A DNA stretch of 64,000 nt from Microvirga vignae (GCF_001017175.1 NZ_LCYG01000056.1:62001-126000); one strand, 5' to 3'; counted from the first letter of the stretch, positions 54,524-63,441 are shown. Numbers and translations: made by a program. The notes: generated by a model not told the origin, from the letters alone.

Positions 54524-55954
54524 ATGAGACCCTTCCTGCCCTCCATCGATCCGTCCGATTGCTCCTGGTGGCTTGATGAAGCCCTGAAGAACGAGGGCAG
54601 CGTGCCTGCCGCCGCGCCGCTCGAGGGAGAATGCAAGGCCGATGTCGCCATTGTCGGCGGCGGATTCGCCGGGCTTTGGACCGCGCTTACTCTCAAGAGC
54701 CGCCGTCCCGGCCTTTCCGTCGTGCTGATCGAGGCGGCGATCTGCGGCTCCGGCGCGAGTGGCAAGAATGGCGGAAAGGTTCACGGCTACTGGTCCTCTC
54801 TGGGCACCGCCGTTCAGGCCCTCGGACGGGACGGCGCTCTTGCGATCGCCAGGGCCGGCGACTGGGCTCAGGACGGTATCCGGACCTTCGCTTCCGAATG
54901 CGATCGCGACATCTGGTGGCGGGAGGGAGGCAATCTCGTGGTCGCCACCACTTCGCAGCAGGAGGAGAAGATCGCGGACGTCATGCGGCACGCCCGCGAA
55001 CTGGGTGCGGAAGATCATGTTGCGGTCCTTTCTGCGGAAGAGGTTCAGGCGCGCTGTATGTCACCGGTGTTCCGGCGAGGCCTCTTCTATCCCGATGCAG
55101 CGACGGTGCATCCTGCTCGCTTGGCACGCGCACTTCGGCAGGCTGCAATCGACCGCGGGGTCGCTCTTTTCGAGAATACGCCGATGTTGAGTGTCGATCC
55201 GGGGCATCCATGCCGGATCAAGACCCCCCGCGGCCTCATCGTCGCTCGCGAGGTCGTGCTCGCAACCAATGCCGCACTGAGCGAGCGGCGGGAGATCCGG
55301 CCGCATGTCAGCCTCTTTTCCAGTTATGTCGTCATGACAGAGCCTGCGCCGGAACAGCTGGCTGCCATGGGCTGGAAGGGCGATGAAGGCCTCGCGGATC
55401 TGCGCATGTTCCTGCATTACTTCCGCAAGACACCGGACGGCCGCGTCCTGATGGGATCTGGATCCGGACCGGTAGGCTACGGCGATGATGCGCAGGCGCG
55501 GCATCTTACCCATGACAGAGCAAGCATCGGACGGGCGGAGGCAGGGCTTCGTCGGCTGCTTCCCGGATTGCAGGAGGTCCCGCTGGCCCGCGCCTGGGGC
55601 GGCGCGATTGATGTTTCCGCCGACCGCCTTCCTTTCTTCAAGACCATACCCGATACGCGAATCCACTATGCCTGCGGCTTCTCGGGACATGGCGTGAACG
55701 CCACCTATATTGCCGGGCAGTGCCTCGCATCGTTGGTCCTCAACGAGGAGGATCGCTGGTCAACGCTGCCGTTCTGCACGCGATCACTGCCGCAGCTGCC
55801 GCCTGAGCCGTTCCGTTTTACCGGCGCCAGCGTCATCCGCTCCGCCATTCTCGCGTGCGAAGAGGCCGACGAGCAGGACCTTCACGCTCCTGCCTTGGCT
55901 CGAGCCGTTGCCAAACTCCCGAAAATCCTTGGGCTCAGGATCGGCATTCGATAG
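54524..55954 (+). CDS. FAD-dependent oxidoreductase, PuuB-like
   Basis: A 476-residue flavoprotein. The start MRPFLPSIDPSDCSWWLDEA fits gamma-glutamylputrescine oxidase-type enzymes. The FAD fold is VAIVGGGFAGLWTALTLKSR, followed by GKNGGKVHGYWSSLGTAVQA and the C-terminal HYACGFSGHGVNATYIAGQC. It would oxidise an amine or N-substituted amino acid to an imine, producing H2O2 or passing electrons on. It is the last gene of the rightward arm; 85 bp separate it from the Rossmann gene. Confidence 0.87.
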   Translation: MRPFLPSIDPSDCSWWLDEALKNEGSVPAAAPLEGECKADVAIVGGGFAGLWTALTLKSRRPGLSVVLIEAAICGSGASGKNGGKVHGYWSSLGTAVQALGRDGALAIARAGDWAQDGIRTFASECDRDIWWREGGNLVVATTSQQEEKIADVMRHARELGAEDHVAVLSAEEVQARCMSPVFRRGLFYPDAATVHPARLARALRQAAIDRGVALFENTPMLSVDPGHPCRIKTPRGLIVAREVVLATNAALSERREIRPHVSLFSSYVVMTEPAPEQLAAMGWKGDEGLADLRMFLHYFRKTPDGRVLMGSGSGPVGYGDDAQARHLTHDRASIGRAEAGLRRLLPGLQEVPLARAWGGAIDVSADRLPFFKTIPDTRIHYACGFSGHGVNATYIAGQCLASLVLNEEDRWSTLPFCTRSLPQLPPEPFRFTGASVIRSAILACEEADEQDLHAPALARAVAKLPKILGLRIGIR

Positions 55955-56064
55955 GACTCCCTCTCAGGATCAGAGTTTCCTGCCAGTCCCGCACCATATT
56001 GCGCTCGTGGTCACCCTATCGGGTAGGTCTCGTGTGACCTACGCCGATGCAACGGCTCATCTGG

Positions 56065-56430
56065 TCACCAGACCAGCTTATCGGCAAGCTCGGGCCGACC
56101 ACAGGTCGCCGCCATAGAGCTGATTGCCTGCTTGTATCCCATCAGCGAATAAACGACACGCCCGTCCTTACCATTGAACGCCCGCGCGTGAAACCGCGAA
56201 TGCTCTCATTGCTGAGGATGGTACGGCCCGCCGCATCCTTCTGGGCCGGCACAAGTTTTCCGCCCATCTCCGAAAGGTTGATCGGGAACTGAGACTGGCC
56301 GGATGTCATCACTGCCGCGCGAGCGGATCCGGGCTTTGAGTAGAAGCGCGCATCATCCAGGAAATGGATCAGCGGTGAGTCCAAGTCGCTGTCGATTGAG
56401 AACCAGACGACCGGACGCTGCAGGCGGCGG
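56065..56430 (-). pseudogene. frameshifted hypothetical gene remnant
   Basis: The minus strand reads RPVVWFSIDSDLDSPLIHFL, then TSGQSQFPINLSEMGGKLVP and SNESIRGFTRG; after a one-base shift near 56190 it continues as FNGKDGRVVYSLMGYKQAIS and ends ADKLVW at 56065. It has no start (its N-terminal part is replaced by LuxR-type sequence on the other strand). Composition on both sides of the shift is protein-like, so this is a genuine broken gene. Family unknown. Confidence 0.55.
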
Positions 56431-56447
56431 ACGGTCGAGCCCTCCGT

Positions 56448-57017
56448 CGCTGTTGTGGTTTGGCTTTGGAGCCGTGCTGATCGACCATCTCGGCCGTGTC
56501 ATCCGCATGAATAGGCAGGCAGAGACCTACCTGGGCTATCATCTGCATGTCGTCGCATCGCGACTGTGAGCATCGCACCACGACGCGAACAAGTCTCTGC
56601 AAGAGCTTATTGCCGGCATGAAGGGATTGGTCCTGAACCACGACGCCACTTCGCTGACCTCGATCTTGCTTCTTCGGAAGAACAATCTTCCGCTTCTCAT
56701 ACATTCCTACCCTATCGTCCGTCAGGCTTCGGATATCTTTTCAGGGCGCATGCGGACTCCTTCTCATCAGTGATCTGACCCAGAGCCAGCCGCTGGCCTC
56801 GAAGCTCTAACAAGAGATGTTTCAGCTCACACCTGCCGAACTGCGGGTGGCCACAGGGCTTGTTCAGGGATTGGATACACAACAGATTGCCACGCAGCAC
56901 CAGATCGGCGCCCAGACAGTGCGTTTCCATCTGAAATCTATCTTCGCGAAGACAGGCACCAACCATCAAGCCCAGCTTGTTGGCCTGTTGGCTCGTTTTA
57001 CGGGACACCACTCTTGA
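56448..57017 (+). pseudogene. LuxR-type regulator remnant
   Basis: The plus strand reads FGAVLIDHLGRVIRMNRQAE (PAS-like), an in-frame TGA at 56567-56569, then LIHSYPIVRQASDIFSG, a frameshift near 56750, SDLTQSQPLASKL, a TAA at 56808-56810, then an intact LuxR-type HTH: LTPAELRVATGLVQGLDTQQ, TVRFHLKSIFAKTGTNHQAQ. The HTH alone (56817-57017) is open but the protein is dead as a whole. It overlaps no convincing gene on the other strand. Confidence 0.6.
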
Positions 57018-57029
57018 TTGACCGATCGA

Positions 57030-57115
57030 AAGTCGGCTTTGGGTCAAAGGAGGAGGCTCCTGCCCTTTTTGAGCGTCCGCTTACCGCTCACAAGCTGACC
57101 AAGGCGCAGGGCCCG
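57030..57115. repeat. degenerate interspersed repeat fragment
   Basis: TTTGGGTCAAAGGAGGAGGC is followed by GCGTCCGCTTACCGCTCACA and AGCTGACCAAGG. It aligns well with 32090-32160. The remaining 220 bp up to the small gene at 57339 hold no other recognisable feature. Confidence 0.5.
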
Positions 57116-57338
57116 CCCAGTGCCCAAAATGGAAATTTGAAGTGCAAAGATGCGCTACTGGACCCTGGCGGATCTCCATCTGGATTCTACAAAATTGTTC
57201 TATATAACGTCATGCCATTGGCGCAAGCTCATGTGAGCTGACCTATCTACCGCACAGCAGCAATCGAAACTATCTGAACGTCAGGGGGCGCAGTTCTGCG
57301 CTCCGATCTCTGAGAGATCTGCTGTAAGGACAACTGCC

Positions 57339-57464
57339 ATGATCGTAGCGACCATTCTCCGCGTTTTCATGCGTCTCGTGAACGCTACGGCCTATGCGAA
57401 CCAGCTTAGGGGCGAGCGTATGCTGAATGAGCACCTTGCACGTGCCGGCAGGAAGCTTACCTGA
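57339..57464 (+). CDS. small basic hypothetical protein
   Basis: A 41-residue frame from ATG to TGA (MIVATILRVFMRLVNATAYA, then NQLRGERMLNEHLARAGRKL). AAGGA eight bases before the ATG is a good ribosome site. Composition is balanced for a real small protein with an amphipathic start. No family is recognised. Confidence 0.4.
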   Translation: MIVATILRVFMRLVNATAYANQLRGERMLNEHLARAGRKLT

Positions 57465-57676
57465 GCAAACAGGCAACGCAGGCCGTTTCTGGGCTGCAAG
57501 AAGAAACCTTTGTTCTTTCAGACTGTATGCATTGATAGCTCGACATGGCCGCAGGAGAGAGTGGCAGAGATCAAATGTGTTAGTGGAAAAGACCTGAGTA
57601 TTTGCTCGCTCTCGAAACAGGGTCGCTTCAGCACGAGAAACTTGGCCCAGGCGAAGAATCGCACAAGTCAGAGAAG

Positions 57677-57907
57677 TTAGGCCACCTTATTGTCGAGATA
57701 GTCGGACACGAAATGGTTCCAAGCGCGAAGAGCCGCCTCTTCCGCCTCTGCCGCCGTACCGCACGGATCTGACAAAGGGCCCTGTGGTGAGTCTTCACTC
57801 TCGCAATCAAGGCAAAAATAATGTGCTTCGTACTGTCCGTACAATTCGAGGCAGTTGATGCCAAATTTAACTCCTCTGCAAACCGGACACGGCTTAGGAT
57901 CAGTCAT
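57677..57907 (-). CDS. Lar-family (restriction alleviation-like) zinc-ribbon protein
   Basis: A 76-residue protein from MTDPKPC. The zinc-ribbon has CPVCRGVKFG ... FCLDCESEDSPQGP, then the conserved tail EAEEAALRAWNHFV, matching Lar/RalR-type proteins (pattern C-P-x-C-G, later a second C-x-x-C, then A-x-x-A-W-N). Rac-prophage Lar alleviates type I restriction by modulating the host enzyme; chromosomal copies of this fold may have other roles. No prophage genes are adjacent. Confidence 0.6.
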   Translation of the reverse strand: MTDPKPCPVCRGVKFGINCLELYGQYEAHYFCLDCESEDSPQGPLSDPCGTAAEAEEAALRAWNHFVSDYLDNKVA

Positions 57908-58073
57908 TGCCACCCACTCCAATTTACCGTTTGTGCGAGACCTGCGAATTAGCAGGAAGCATTAAGCTCCCGCGAGTGACGCAAGGGTGCGTTCGTTTCC
58001 AGGGTGTCCTCGGCAATCCAGTTGCGCGTGGAACTCGTCGAGTCGTTGTCAGCCAAGAATGTTCGGCCAGTCG

Positions 58074-58778
58074 TCACTCGTTGATGTTAAGGATCGAGAT
58101 CTTCGACTCCTCACGACGCCACAACCAGTAACACTCCTGAATAGCCTCGCGCGCCAGTTCCGGTTCGCGATCCCGCAGAGCCTGAACAAGTGCTCGATAA
58201 GCCTCGATGTTCCGCTCGAAAGCGCCGCGGACCATGGAGATGATCCTGACCTTGTTCGCAATGACCGACCGAATTACGGACGAGAGGCCATCGATGACAA
58301 TGACAATCACGGGATTGCGGCACGCTCTGGCAAGGGTCGCATGAAGCTCAAACTGAAGCTCGACAACATCTTCCAAGGAGTCTGACTCGGCAATCTGGTC
58401 GATCAGATCGTCGAGGGTCTCGAGATCAGCGGTGCTTGCCTGGATCGCAGCCGCACCTGCCATCTCCCGCCCGATCATCTCCATGGCACTCTGGATCTGG
58501 TCAATCGAAATGAAGCCGAGCTTAAGGGCAACACCGAAGTAGAATTGCAGGAACCGCGAGTTCGGCAGCGCCAGATAGGTCCCGCTGCCCTGGACGCGCT
58601 GGAGCAGCCCAAGCGTTTCAAGGACGGTCAGCCTGTCCCGCAGAGTCGGGCGCTGGATGCCGAGCTGGTCCGCCAACTCACGCTCTGTAGGGAGCTTGAT
58701 CCGCCCGCTGCTGTCGGGCCTGAGCTCCATTGCGATGTCAATGACACGCGCAAGAATATCGTCTTCGCCGTCGGTCAT
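58074..58778 (-). CDS. FadR-type GntR family transcriptional regulator
   Basis: A 234-residue repressor of the FCD group. The GntR winged helix is RIKLPTERELADQLGIQRPT, followed by LTVLETLGLLQRVQGSGTYL. The helical FCD ligand domain (EMIGREMAGAAAIQASTADL, LEDVVELQFELHATLARACR) binds an acidic metabolite. It is the last gene of the operon-like cluster, 18 bp after the kinase gene. TGGTnnnACCA sites at 62256 and 62296 are of the FadR-type spacing, so it is the probable repressor of this locus. Confidence 0.87.
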   Translation of the reverse strand: MTDGEDDILARVIDIAMELRPDSSGRIKLPTERELADQLGIQRPTLRDRLTVLETLGLLQRVQGSGTYLALPNSRFLQFYFGVALKLGFISIDQIQSAMEMIGREMAGAAAIQASTADLETLDDLIDQIAESDSLEDVVELQFELHATLARACRNPVIVIVIDGLSSVIRSVIANKVRIISMVRGAFERNIEAYRALVQALRDREPELAREAIQECYWLWRREESKISILNINE

Positions 58779-58796
58779 CGAAACCCGCAGTTCCTT

Positions 58797-60353
58797 TTAC
58801 CCAGTAGCCCGCGCCGCAAGATGGCGCCTCGAGCCCTCATCTGCGTACTGGCCAGAACTACGATCTGCAAGAGCATGCATCAAGTCGCGCATCTGGGGGT
58901 AGGCAGCGTCGAAGATCCTGAACATGCGGTCGTAGATCTCAATCGTCCGCTGGGATCCGGGCCGGATAGCGGTGGCATTGGCCGATATCAACGGAAGTTC
59001 CGCATCTTGGCTGCCCGTGAACAACCCTGCAGCTATGGCGCCGAGCAAGCCGGCCCCTAATGCGGCAGCGTCAGGCATATCGGACATGATGTAATCGAGC
59101 TTGAGGACATCCGCTTTCATTTGCCCCCAGAACCGGTTCCGCGCCCCGCCGCCCACGCTGAGCATGTGCTCCGGACGCTTGCTCCACTTGGCCGAGCCCC
59201 GTTCCAGAATCTGCCGCAGACCGAAGGTCGTCCCTTCGAAGACGGCGCGCACCATGTCCTGACGGCTGTGTCGGAGGAGAAGCCCGAGCCAGCTTCCGCT
59301 CGCCTCCGCATCCCAGATGGGGCTGCGCTCGCCCGCAAGGTAGGGCAGGAACAAGAGGCCGTTGGCTCCTGGAACCGACTCTTGCGCCAGATGCTCCAGC
59401 TCAGCAAGGGTCTTGAGTTCTGGCCAGACCTTGTTGTTGAGCCAGCCGAAAGCACCGCCCAATGTTGACATTGCCCCATGGGCGAGCCAACGGCCAGGCA
59501 CAATATGCTGGCGATGCAGGAAGGACGGCTCGAAGTCGGGACGGTCCAGGCAGAAGGTGATGACCCCTGACGTGCCGACGGATTCGAAAACCTCGCCACT
59601 GTTCATCAGACCGACCGCGAAGGAAGCCGCGGCCGTATCGGCAGCACCGAGAGCCACAGGCGTGCCCGCAGGAATTCCCGTCAGCGCGGAGGCTCCGTCA
59701 GTCACCCGGCAGATCATGTCCGTGCAGGTGCTGATCTCGGGCAGGATTGTCGCTTCGAGTCCCCACAGCGCCAGGAGATCATGGTTCCAACGCGGCTCGG
59801 AATCGCCGATCCGCATCAAACCCGAATAGGAGGCCTGGGTCGGTTCGATGCCATCCCGACCGCCAAGGCGGCGAGCCAGGAAACCATTGAGCATGGTAAT
59901 ACGCCGCGCCCTCGCCCATCCCGCCGGCTCATGCTCGCGAATCCAGGTCAGATTGGCGGCCCAGCAGGTCGACGTGCTCGCTCGATTTCCGGTCTGCTGC
60001 ATATAGGCTGCGCTGTCGGGGCCGACCACCTCGTCAAGACGCGCCTGGGCGCGACCATCGAGATAGAGAATACCCGGCCGCACCGCTTGGCCATCCTCAT
60101 CGAGAAGGATGGTCGTCGGGCAGGTCGTGGCAAGCCCGATGGACACGATTGACGGGACGCGGGCCGCCACCTCCCGAATGGCATCGGCGGTCGCCACCCA
60201 GTAGCGTTCGGGGTCGATTTCGGCCCAAAGCGGGTAAGGCGTAATAACGGGAACCGTTCGGTGAGCCTTGGCAACAAGGCGACCCTCGCGTGTAAAGGCG
60301 CAAACCTTGATCCCGCTTGTTCCTGCATCGACTCCGAGGAAGACTTCAGTCAT
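58797..60353 (-). CDS. FGGY family carbohydrate kinase
   Basis: A 518-residue sugar kinase. The N-terminal phosphate motif is FLGVDAGTSGIKVCAFT, with LYLDGRAQARLDEVVG in the N-domain. The C-terminal FGGY motif is LSVGGGARNRFWGQMKADVL. Members phosphorylate xylulose, ribulose, erythritol, rhamnulose and autoinducer-2 (LsrK). Eight-base overlap with the dehydrogenase gene upstream shows coupling. The combination with an LsrF/DhnA-type aldolase suggests phosphorylation before cleavage. Confidence 0.88.
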   Translation of the reverse strand: MTEVFLGVDAGTSGIKVCAFTREGRLVAKAHRTVPVITPYPLWAEIDPERYWVATADAIREVAARVPSIVSIGLATTCPTTILLDEDGQAVRPGILYLDGRAQARLDEVVGPDSAAYMQQTGNRASTSTCWAANLTWIREHEPAGWARARRITMLNGFLARRLGGRDGIEPTQASYSGLMRIGDSEPRWNHDLLALWGLEATILPEISTCTDMICRVTDGASALTGIPAGTPVALGAADTAAASFAVGLMNSGEVFESVGTSGVITFCLDRPDFEPSFLHRQHIVPGRWLAHGAMSTLGGAFGWLNNKVWPELKTLAELEHLAQESVPGANGLLFLPYLAGERSPIWDAEASGSWLGLLLRHSRQDMVRAVFEGTTFGLRQILERGSAKWSKRPEHMLSVGGGARNRFWGQMKADVLKLDYIMSDMPDAAALGAGLLGAIAAGLFTGSQDAELPLISANATAIRPGSQRTIEIYDRMFRIFDAAYPQMRDLMHALADRSSGQYADEGSRRHLAARATG

Positions 60354-61386
60354 TACGGATTGCCACCTTCAAAGCCCGCCCGCTCTCCGCTTCCTTCAGC
60401 GCCTCGACGGCGTCAGCCAGTTCGAAGCGATGGGTCACGAGCGAGTTGGCATCAATGAGCCCGCCAGCGAGCAGCTTGAGAGCCGTCTCGTAATCCTGTC
60501 GGCGCAGCGCGCTGGCTCCGGTCACGATAATCTCGTTGTAGTGCACGAGATTGACGTCGAAAGTCGCCATGTCGCCAGCCGAGAAGCCTGCGAACAGATT
60601 GACGCGTCCACCCTTGCGCACGAGCTTCAGCGCCTCGTTGGCAAGCGCCGGAACACCGATTGCCAGGATCACCACATCCGCGCCGAGACCATCGGTCACG
60701 CCGCGGATCACCTGCGCCAGATCCTCCTTGGTCGGATCGCAGGCGATGTCCACGCCGCGGTCGAGAGCTGCCTGTCGGCGCATCTCGTTGGGCTCGCTCA
60801 TGATGACGAGTCGCGCGCCAGCCCGGCGTGCGAGCGCCGCGTGCATGAGGCCGATCGGCCCCGCCCCGAGGATGACCACGACATCGCCGAGTTCCACGCC
60901 CACATTCCGCAACCCGTTGATGCAGCACGCCAGCGGCTCCGCAAGCGCAGCCGCCTCGTAGGGCATGCCTTGCGGAATGCGCACGGCATTGCCGGATTCC
61001 AGCGCAAGCGCCGGCACCTTCAGGTATTCGGCATAGGCCCCGTCGAACTCGTATCCGATGGCCTGACGGTTCTGGCAGACATTCTCCCGGCCCGTCTTGC
61101 AGTAAGCGCATTTGCGGCAGGGAATGACAGGATTGACCGACACCGGATCGCCACAGGAGAACTGCGAGACACCAGCCCCCACTTCGACCACCTCGCCCGC
61201 GAATTCATGGCCGAGAACGGACGGGAACCGGACACCCTTGGTCTTGCGACCGCGGAGAATGCGGATGTCGGTCCCGCATACGGTCGCAGCCTTTACCTTC
61301 AGGATCAGCTCGCCCGGCCCAGCGGACGGGGTTGCGACATCCTGCAGGACGACGTCGTCGGGAGCACGAAGAACGGCGGCCTTCAT
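60346..61386 (-). CDS. zinc-dependent alcohol dehydrogenase, sorbitol-dehydrogenase type
   Basis: A 346-residue MDR enzyme that oxidises an alcohol with NAD(P). Catalytic zinc motif VLGHEFAGEVVEVG; structural zinc cysteines CRKCAYCKTGRENVC; nucleotide-binding VVVILGAGPIGLMHAAL. It resembles L-iditol/galactitol/sorbitol dehydrogenases. It overlaps the aldolase gene by four bases (ATGA) and the kinase gene by eight, so the three enzymes are made together. Substrate probably a polyol or hydroxy acid. Confidence 0.87.
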   Translation of the reverse strand: MKAAVLRAPDDVVLQDVATPSAGPGELILKVKAATVCGTDIRILRGRKTKGVRFPSVLGHEFAGEVVEVGAGVSQFSCGDPVSVNPVIPCRKCAYCKTGRENVCQNRQAIGYEFDGAYAEYLKVPALALESGNAVRIPQGMPYEAAALAEPLACCINGLRNVGVELGDVVVILGAGPIGLMHAALARRAGARLVIMSEPNEMRRQAALDRGVDIACDPTKEDLAQVIRGVTDGLGADVVILAIGVPALANEALKLVRKGGRVNLFAGFSAGDMATFDVNLVHYNEIIVTGASALRRQDYETALKLLAGGLIDANSLVTHRFELADAVEALKEAESGRALKVAIRND

Positions 61387-62207
61387 CTCTGGAGGTCCTT
61401 CTCTTCCTCGAGAGCACGATCATAGACCCTGAGAGCTCCCTCGACACTGGCGTCATCGTGCATCAGGGCCGACAGAGCCTTGATGACGGCGGAGGTGTGC
61501 GGGTGAGACCACACGAAACGGCCATAAGTGACGCCGCGCATGCCGACATCGAGTGCCTCGCGGGTCATGCGCAGATAGTCCTCCAACGTCTCACCCATCT
61601 CGCCGCCGGCGAGCGCCACGATGGACGGGCAGGCATCGACAACCGAGCGGAAGCTCTCGGCCGAGCCGGACCACATGGTCTTGACGATATCGACACCAAG
61701 CTCAGCGCCTGCGCGAACCGCATAGGCCAGGACCTGGGCGTCATGCTGATCCTTGATGAGGGCGCCCTTCGGGTAGATGTGCGCGACAAGCGGCATGCCG
61801 GCAGAGGCAGCTTCCTTCGAGATCTTGCCCAGGAAGGTCAGCTGCTGGGCCTGATCGGGGCCGCCGACGATGCAGCCCACCGAAATGGCGTCAGCACCGA
61901 ACCGCACCGCCTCCTCCACGTCCGCAACAGGCGTGTCGTAGGTTGGATGGTACTGCACCGAATAGGCGCTGGCCTTCAGGATGATCGAAGACTGCCCGGC
62001 GTAAGGAGCAAACACCTTCTCGGCGATGCCTTTGTGCATCGTGATCGCGTCCGGGCTGCCAGCCACAACCTTTTTCATCACCGACCGGATGTCCACGAGC
62101 CCTGGCATCATCCCGCGGGTGATCGGGTGGTCAACCGTGATGGCGAGCATGCGACCGGACTTACGATTCACAATCCGGCTGAGACGAACTTCTTTGCCGA
62201 GAAACAT
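61383..62207 (-). CDS. class I aldolase/thiolase of the DhnA/LsrF (DeoC) type
   Basis: A 274-residue TIM-barrel enzyme using a Schiff-base lysine. MLAITVDHPITRGMMPGL opens the barrel, and GVDIVKTMWSGSAESFRS carries the active-site lysine. The family includes DhnA-type fructose-bisphosphate aldolases, archaeal shikimate-pathway ADH-synthases, and LsrF, which cleaves phosphorylated autoinducer-2. First gene of the coupled set (aldolase, dehydrogenase, kinase). GGGAG before the ATG. Predicted product class is a small phosphorylated fragment. Confidence 0.8.
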   Translation of the reverse strand: MFLGKEVRLSRIVNRKSGRMLAITVDHPITRGMMPGLVDIRSVMKKVVAGSPDAITMHKGIAEKVFAPYAGQSSIILKASAYSVQYHPTYDTPVADVEEAVRFGADAISVGCIVGGPDQAQQLTFLGKISKEAASAGMPLVAHIYPKGALIKDQHDAQVLAYAVRAGAELGVDIVKTMWSGSAESFRSVVDACPSIVALAGGEMGETLEDYLRMTREALDVGMRGVTYGRFVWSHPHTSAVIKALSALMHDDASVEGALRVYDRALEEEKDLQR

Positions 62208-62255
62208 GGGGACTCCCTAGTGCATGGTCGGAGGTTCCGACGAGACAACCGCTAT

Positions 62256-62268
62256 TTGGTTATACCAA
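62256..62268. promoter_or_regulatory. FadR-type operator, downstream site
   Basis: TTGGTTATACCAA contains TGGT-TAT-ACCA, the TGGTnnnACCA half-site pair of the FCD/FadR group. It abuts the -10 region of the promoter read on the minus strand, so a bound repressor would block the start. The aldolase start is 49 bp away. Confidence 0.65.
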
Positions 62269-62269
62269 T

Positions 62270-62298
62270 TATATAACCCCATAGCTGGAAATACGCAA
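62270..62298 (-). promoter_or_regulatory. sigma-70 type promoter for the aldolase operon
   Basis: On the minus strand, TTGCGT (62293-62298) is followed after 17 bases by TATATA (62270-62275), or after 19 by a perfect TATAAT (62268-62273). It sits between two palindromic operators and reads toward the aldolase gene. Confidence 0.55.
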
Positions 62299-62314
62299 TT
62301 GGTTAAACCAATTG
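62296..62314. promoter_or_regulatory. FadR-type operator, upstream site
   Basis: CAATTGGTTAAACCAATTG is a perfect palindrome (nine-base arms around A) containing TGGT-TAA-ACCA. It overlaps the -35 region of the promoter and touches the stop codon of the hydroxyacid dehydrogenase gene. Centre-to-centre spacing to the other site is 43 bp, close to four helical turns. Confidence 0.7.
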
Positions 62315-63295
62315 TCAGGCCACTAAATTTCTCGGGGTTCCGGCCCAGAATAGGTCGATGTTTTCGAACAGTTGATCCGTGAGGCCTTGGACCGCCTCGC
62401 TGCTGGCCCAGGCTACGTGAGGAGTCAGGATGAAGTCGGGCCGATTGAGCAGGCGCATGAACGGATGATCGGGTGCAGGCGGCTCTGCCGTGACCACGTC
62501 GAAGGCGGCGCCGGAGATCTGGCCTGTGGTGAGCGCATCCGCCAGGGCCGCCTCGTCCACGAGCCCTCCTCTCGCCGTGTTGATGAGCAGCGGCCGGCGC
62601 TCCATCAGCGCGAATTCGGGTGCAGCGATCATGTTGCGGGTCGAGGGCAGCAGCGGCGAGTGCAGCGTGATAATATCGCTCTGGCGCAGAACTTCCTCGA
62701 AAGGCGTGTAGAGCGGCCCCATCCCGTTTGAGCCCTTGTAGGCCGAGAACAGCACCCGCATGCCGAAGGCGCGTCCAAGATCGGCCACCGCCCGTCCCAG
62801 CACGCCGTCGCCGACGATGCCGAGCGTCGAACCGGCGAGATCCTTGATCGGATAATCGAAGAAGCAGAACTGGCCAGCCTCCTGCCAGCGCCCCCTACGG
62901 ACAGCCTCCGCATAGGCCAGGATACTGCGGCGCAGCGCCAAGATCAGTGCGAAAGTATGCTCAGGAACCGTATTCACCGCATAATTGCGGATGTTGCACA
63001 CAGCGATGCCGCGCTCCGCGCAGGCCGAGACGTCAACAACATCGTATCCAGTGGCGGCGACGGCTACAAGCTTCAGGTTCGGAGCCTGAGCGATGGCCTC
63101 GCGTCTGACGGGAGACTTATTGGTGATGACGATGTCGGCATCGGCAATGCGCGAGGCAACCTCCTCAGGTAAGGTCCTGCCATGGGCGACGAATTCGTGC
63201 GGGAAGGACGGCGTCCGCAGTTTCGTTTCCGGCGAGAGCGTATCACGGTCGAGGAAGACGATGCGGGCCGGCGCACCGGACAAGGCTTCAGTCAT
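62315..63295 (-). CDS. D-2-hydroxyacid dehydrogenase family protein
   Basis: A 326-residue NAD(P)-dependent enzyme that interconverts a 2-keto acid and a D-2-hydroxy acid, like glyoxylate/hydroxypyruvate reductases. The nucleotide-binding motif is LGIVGDGVLGRAVADLG (GxGxxG with D in the second position). Catalytic residues are Arg (NTARGGLVDE), Glu (VVTAEPPAPDHP) and His (TPHVAWASSEA). It lies between the TRAP permease gene and the regulated promoter region, apparently in the same locus. Confidence 0.88.
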   Translation of the reverse strand: MTEALSGAPARIVFLDRDTLSPETKLRTPSFPHEFVAHGRTLPEEVASRIADADIVITNKSPVRREAIAQAPNLKLVAVAATGYDVVDVSACAERGIAVCNIRNYAVNTVPEHTFALILALRRSILAYAEAVRRGRWQEAGQFCFFDYPIKDLAGSTLGIVGDGVLGRAVADLGRAFGMRVLFSAYKGSNGMGPLYTPFEEVLRQSDIITLHSPLLPSTRNMIAAPEFALMERRPLLINTARGGLVDEAALADALTTGQISGAAFDVVTAEPPAPDHPFMRLLNRPDFILTPHVAWASSEAVQGLTDQLFENIDLFWAGTPRNLVA

Positions 63296-63369
63296 GCGAC
63301 ACCACTTTCTGTCAGTCAGCTGTGGCGATCCATCCGCTGCATGTGGGATCTGGATCGCCGGATGAGCCG

Positions 63370-63423
63370 GCTTCCCGTCCTCGCCGGGAAGCGCAAAGGG
63401 CCGGACGCTGACGCACCCGGCCC
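63370..63423. terminator. tandem hairpins between TRAP permease and dehydrogenase genes
   Basis: GCTTCCCG pairs with CGGGAAGC across 7 bases (63370-63392), then GGGCCGG pairs with CCGGCCC across 12 bases (63398-63423). They lie just after the TRAP permease stop on the minus strand. They could end or attenuate transcription, or protect a processed transcript; no clear T-run follows. Confidence 0.45.
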
Positions 63424-63441
63424 TCCGTTTCCTGATTGCGG

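Noticed and set aside
56817..57017. Stand-alone small LuxR-type regulator
   Set aside because: The HTH frame is open, but upstream sequence is recognisable as the rest of the same gene with stops and a frameshift, so it is the tail of a pseudogene rather than a separate small gene.
60268..61425. A 385-codon plus-strand frame
   Set aside because: It is antisense to the zinc alcohol dehydrogenase gene, which carries all expected catalytic motifs.
58797..62207. A true lsr (autoinducer-2) operon
   Set aside because: The FGGY kinase and LsrF-type aldolase are only family-level similarities. LsrB, LsrACD, LsrG and LsrR are not visible, and a TRAP permease and two dehydrogenases are present instead.
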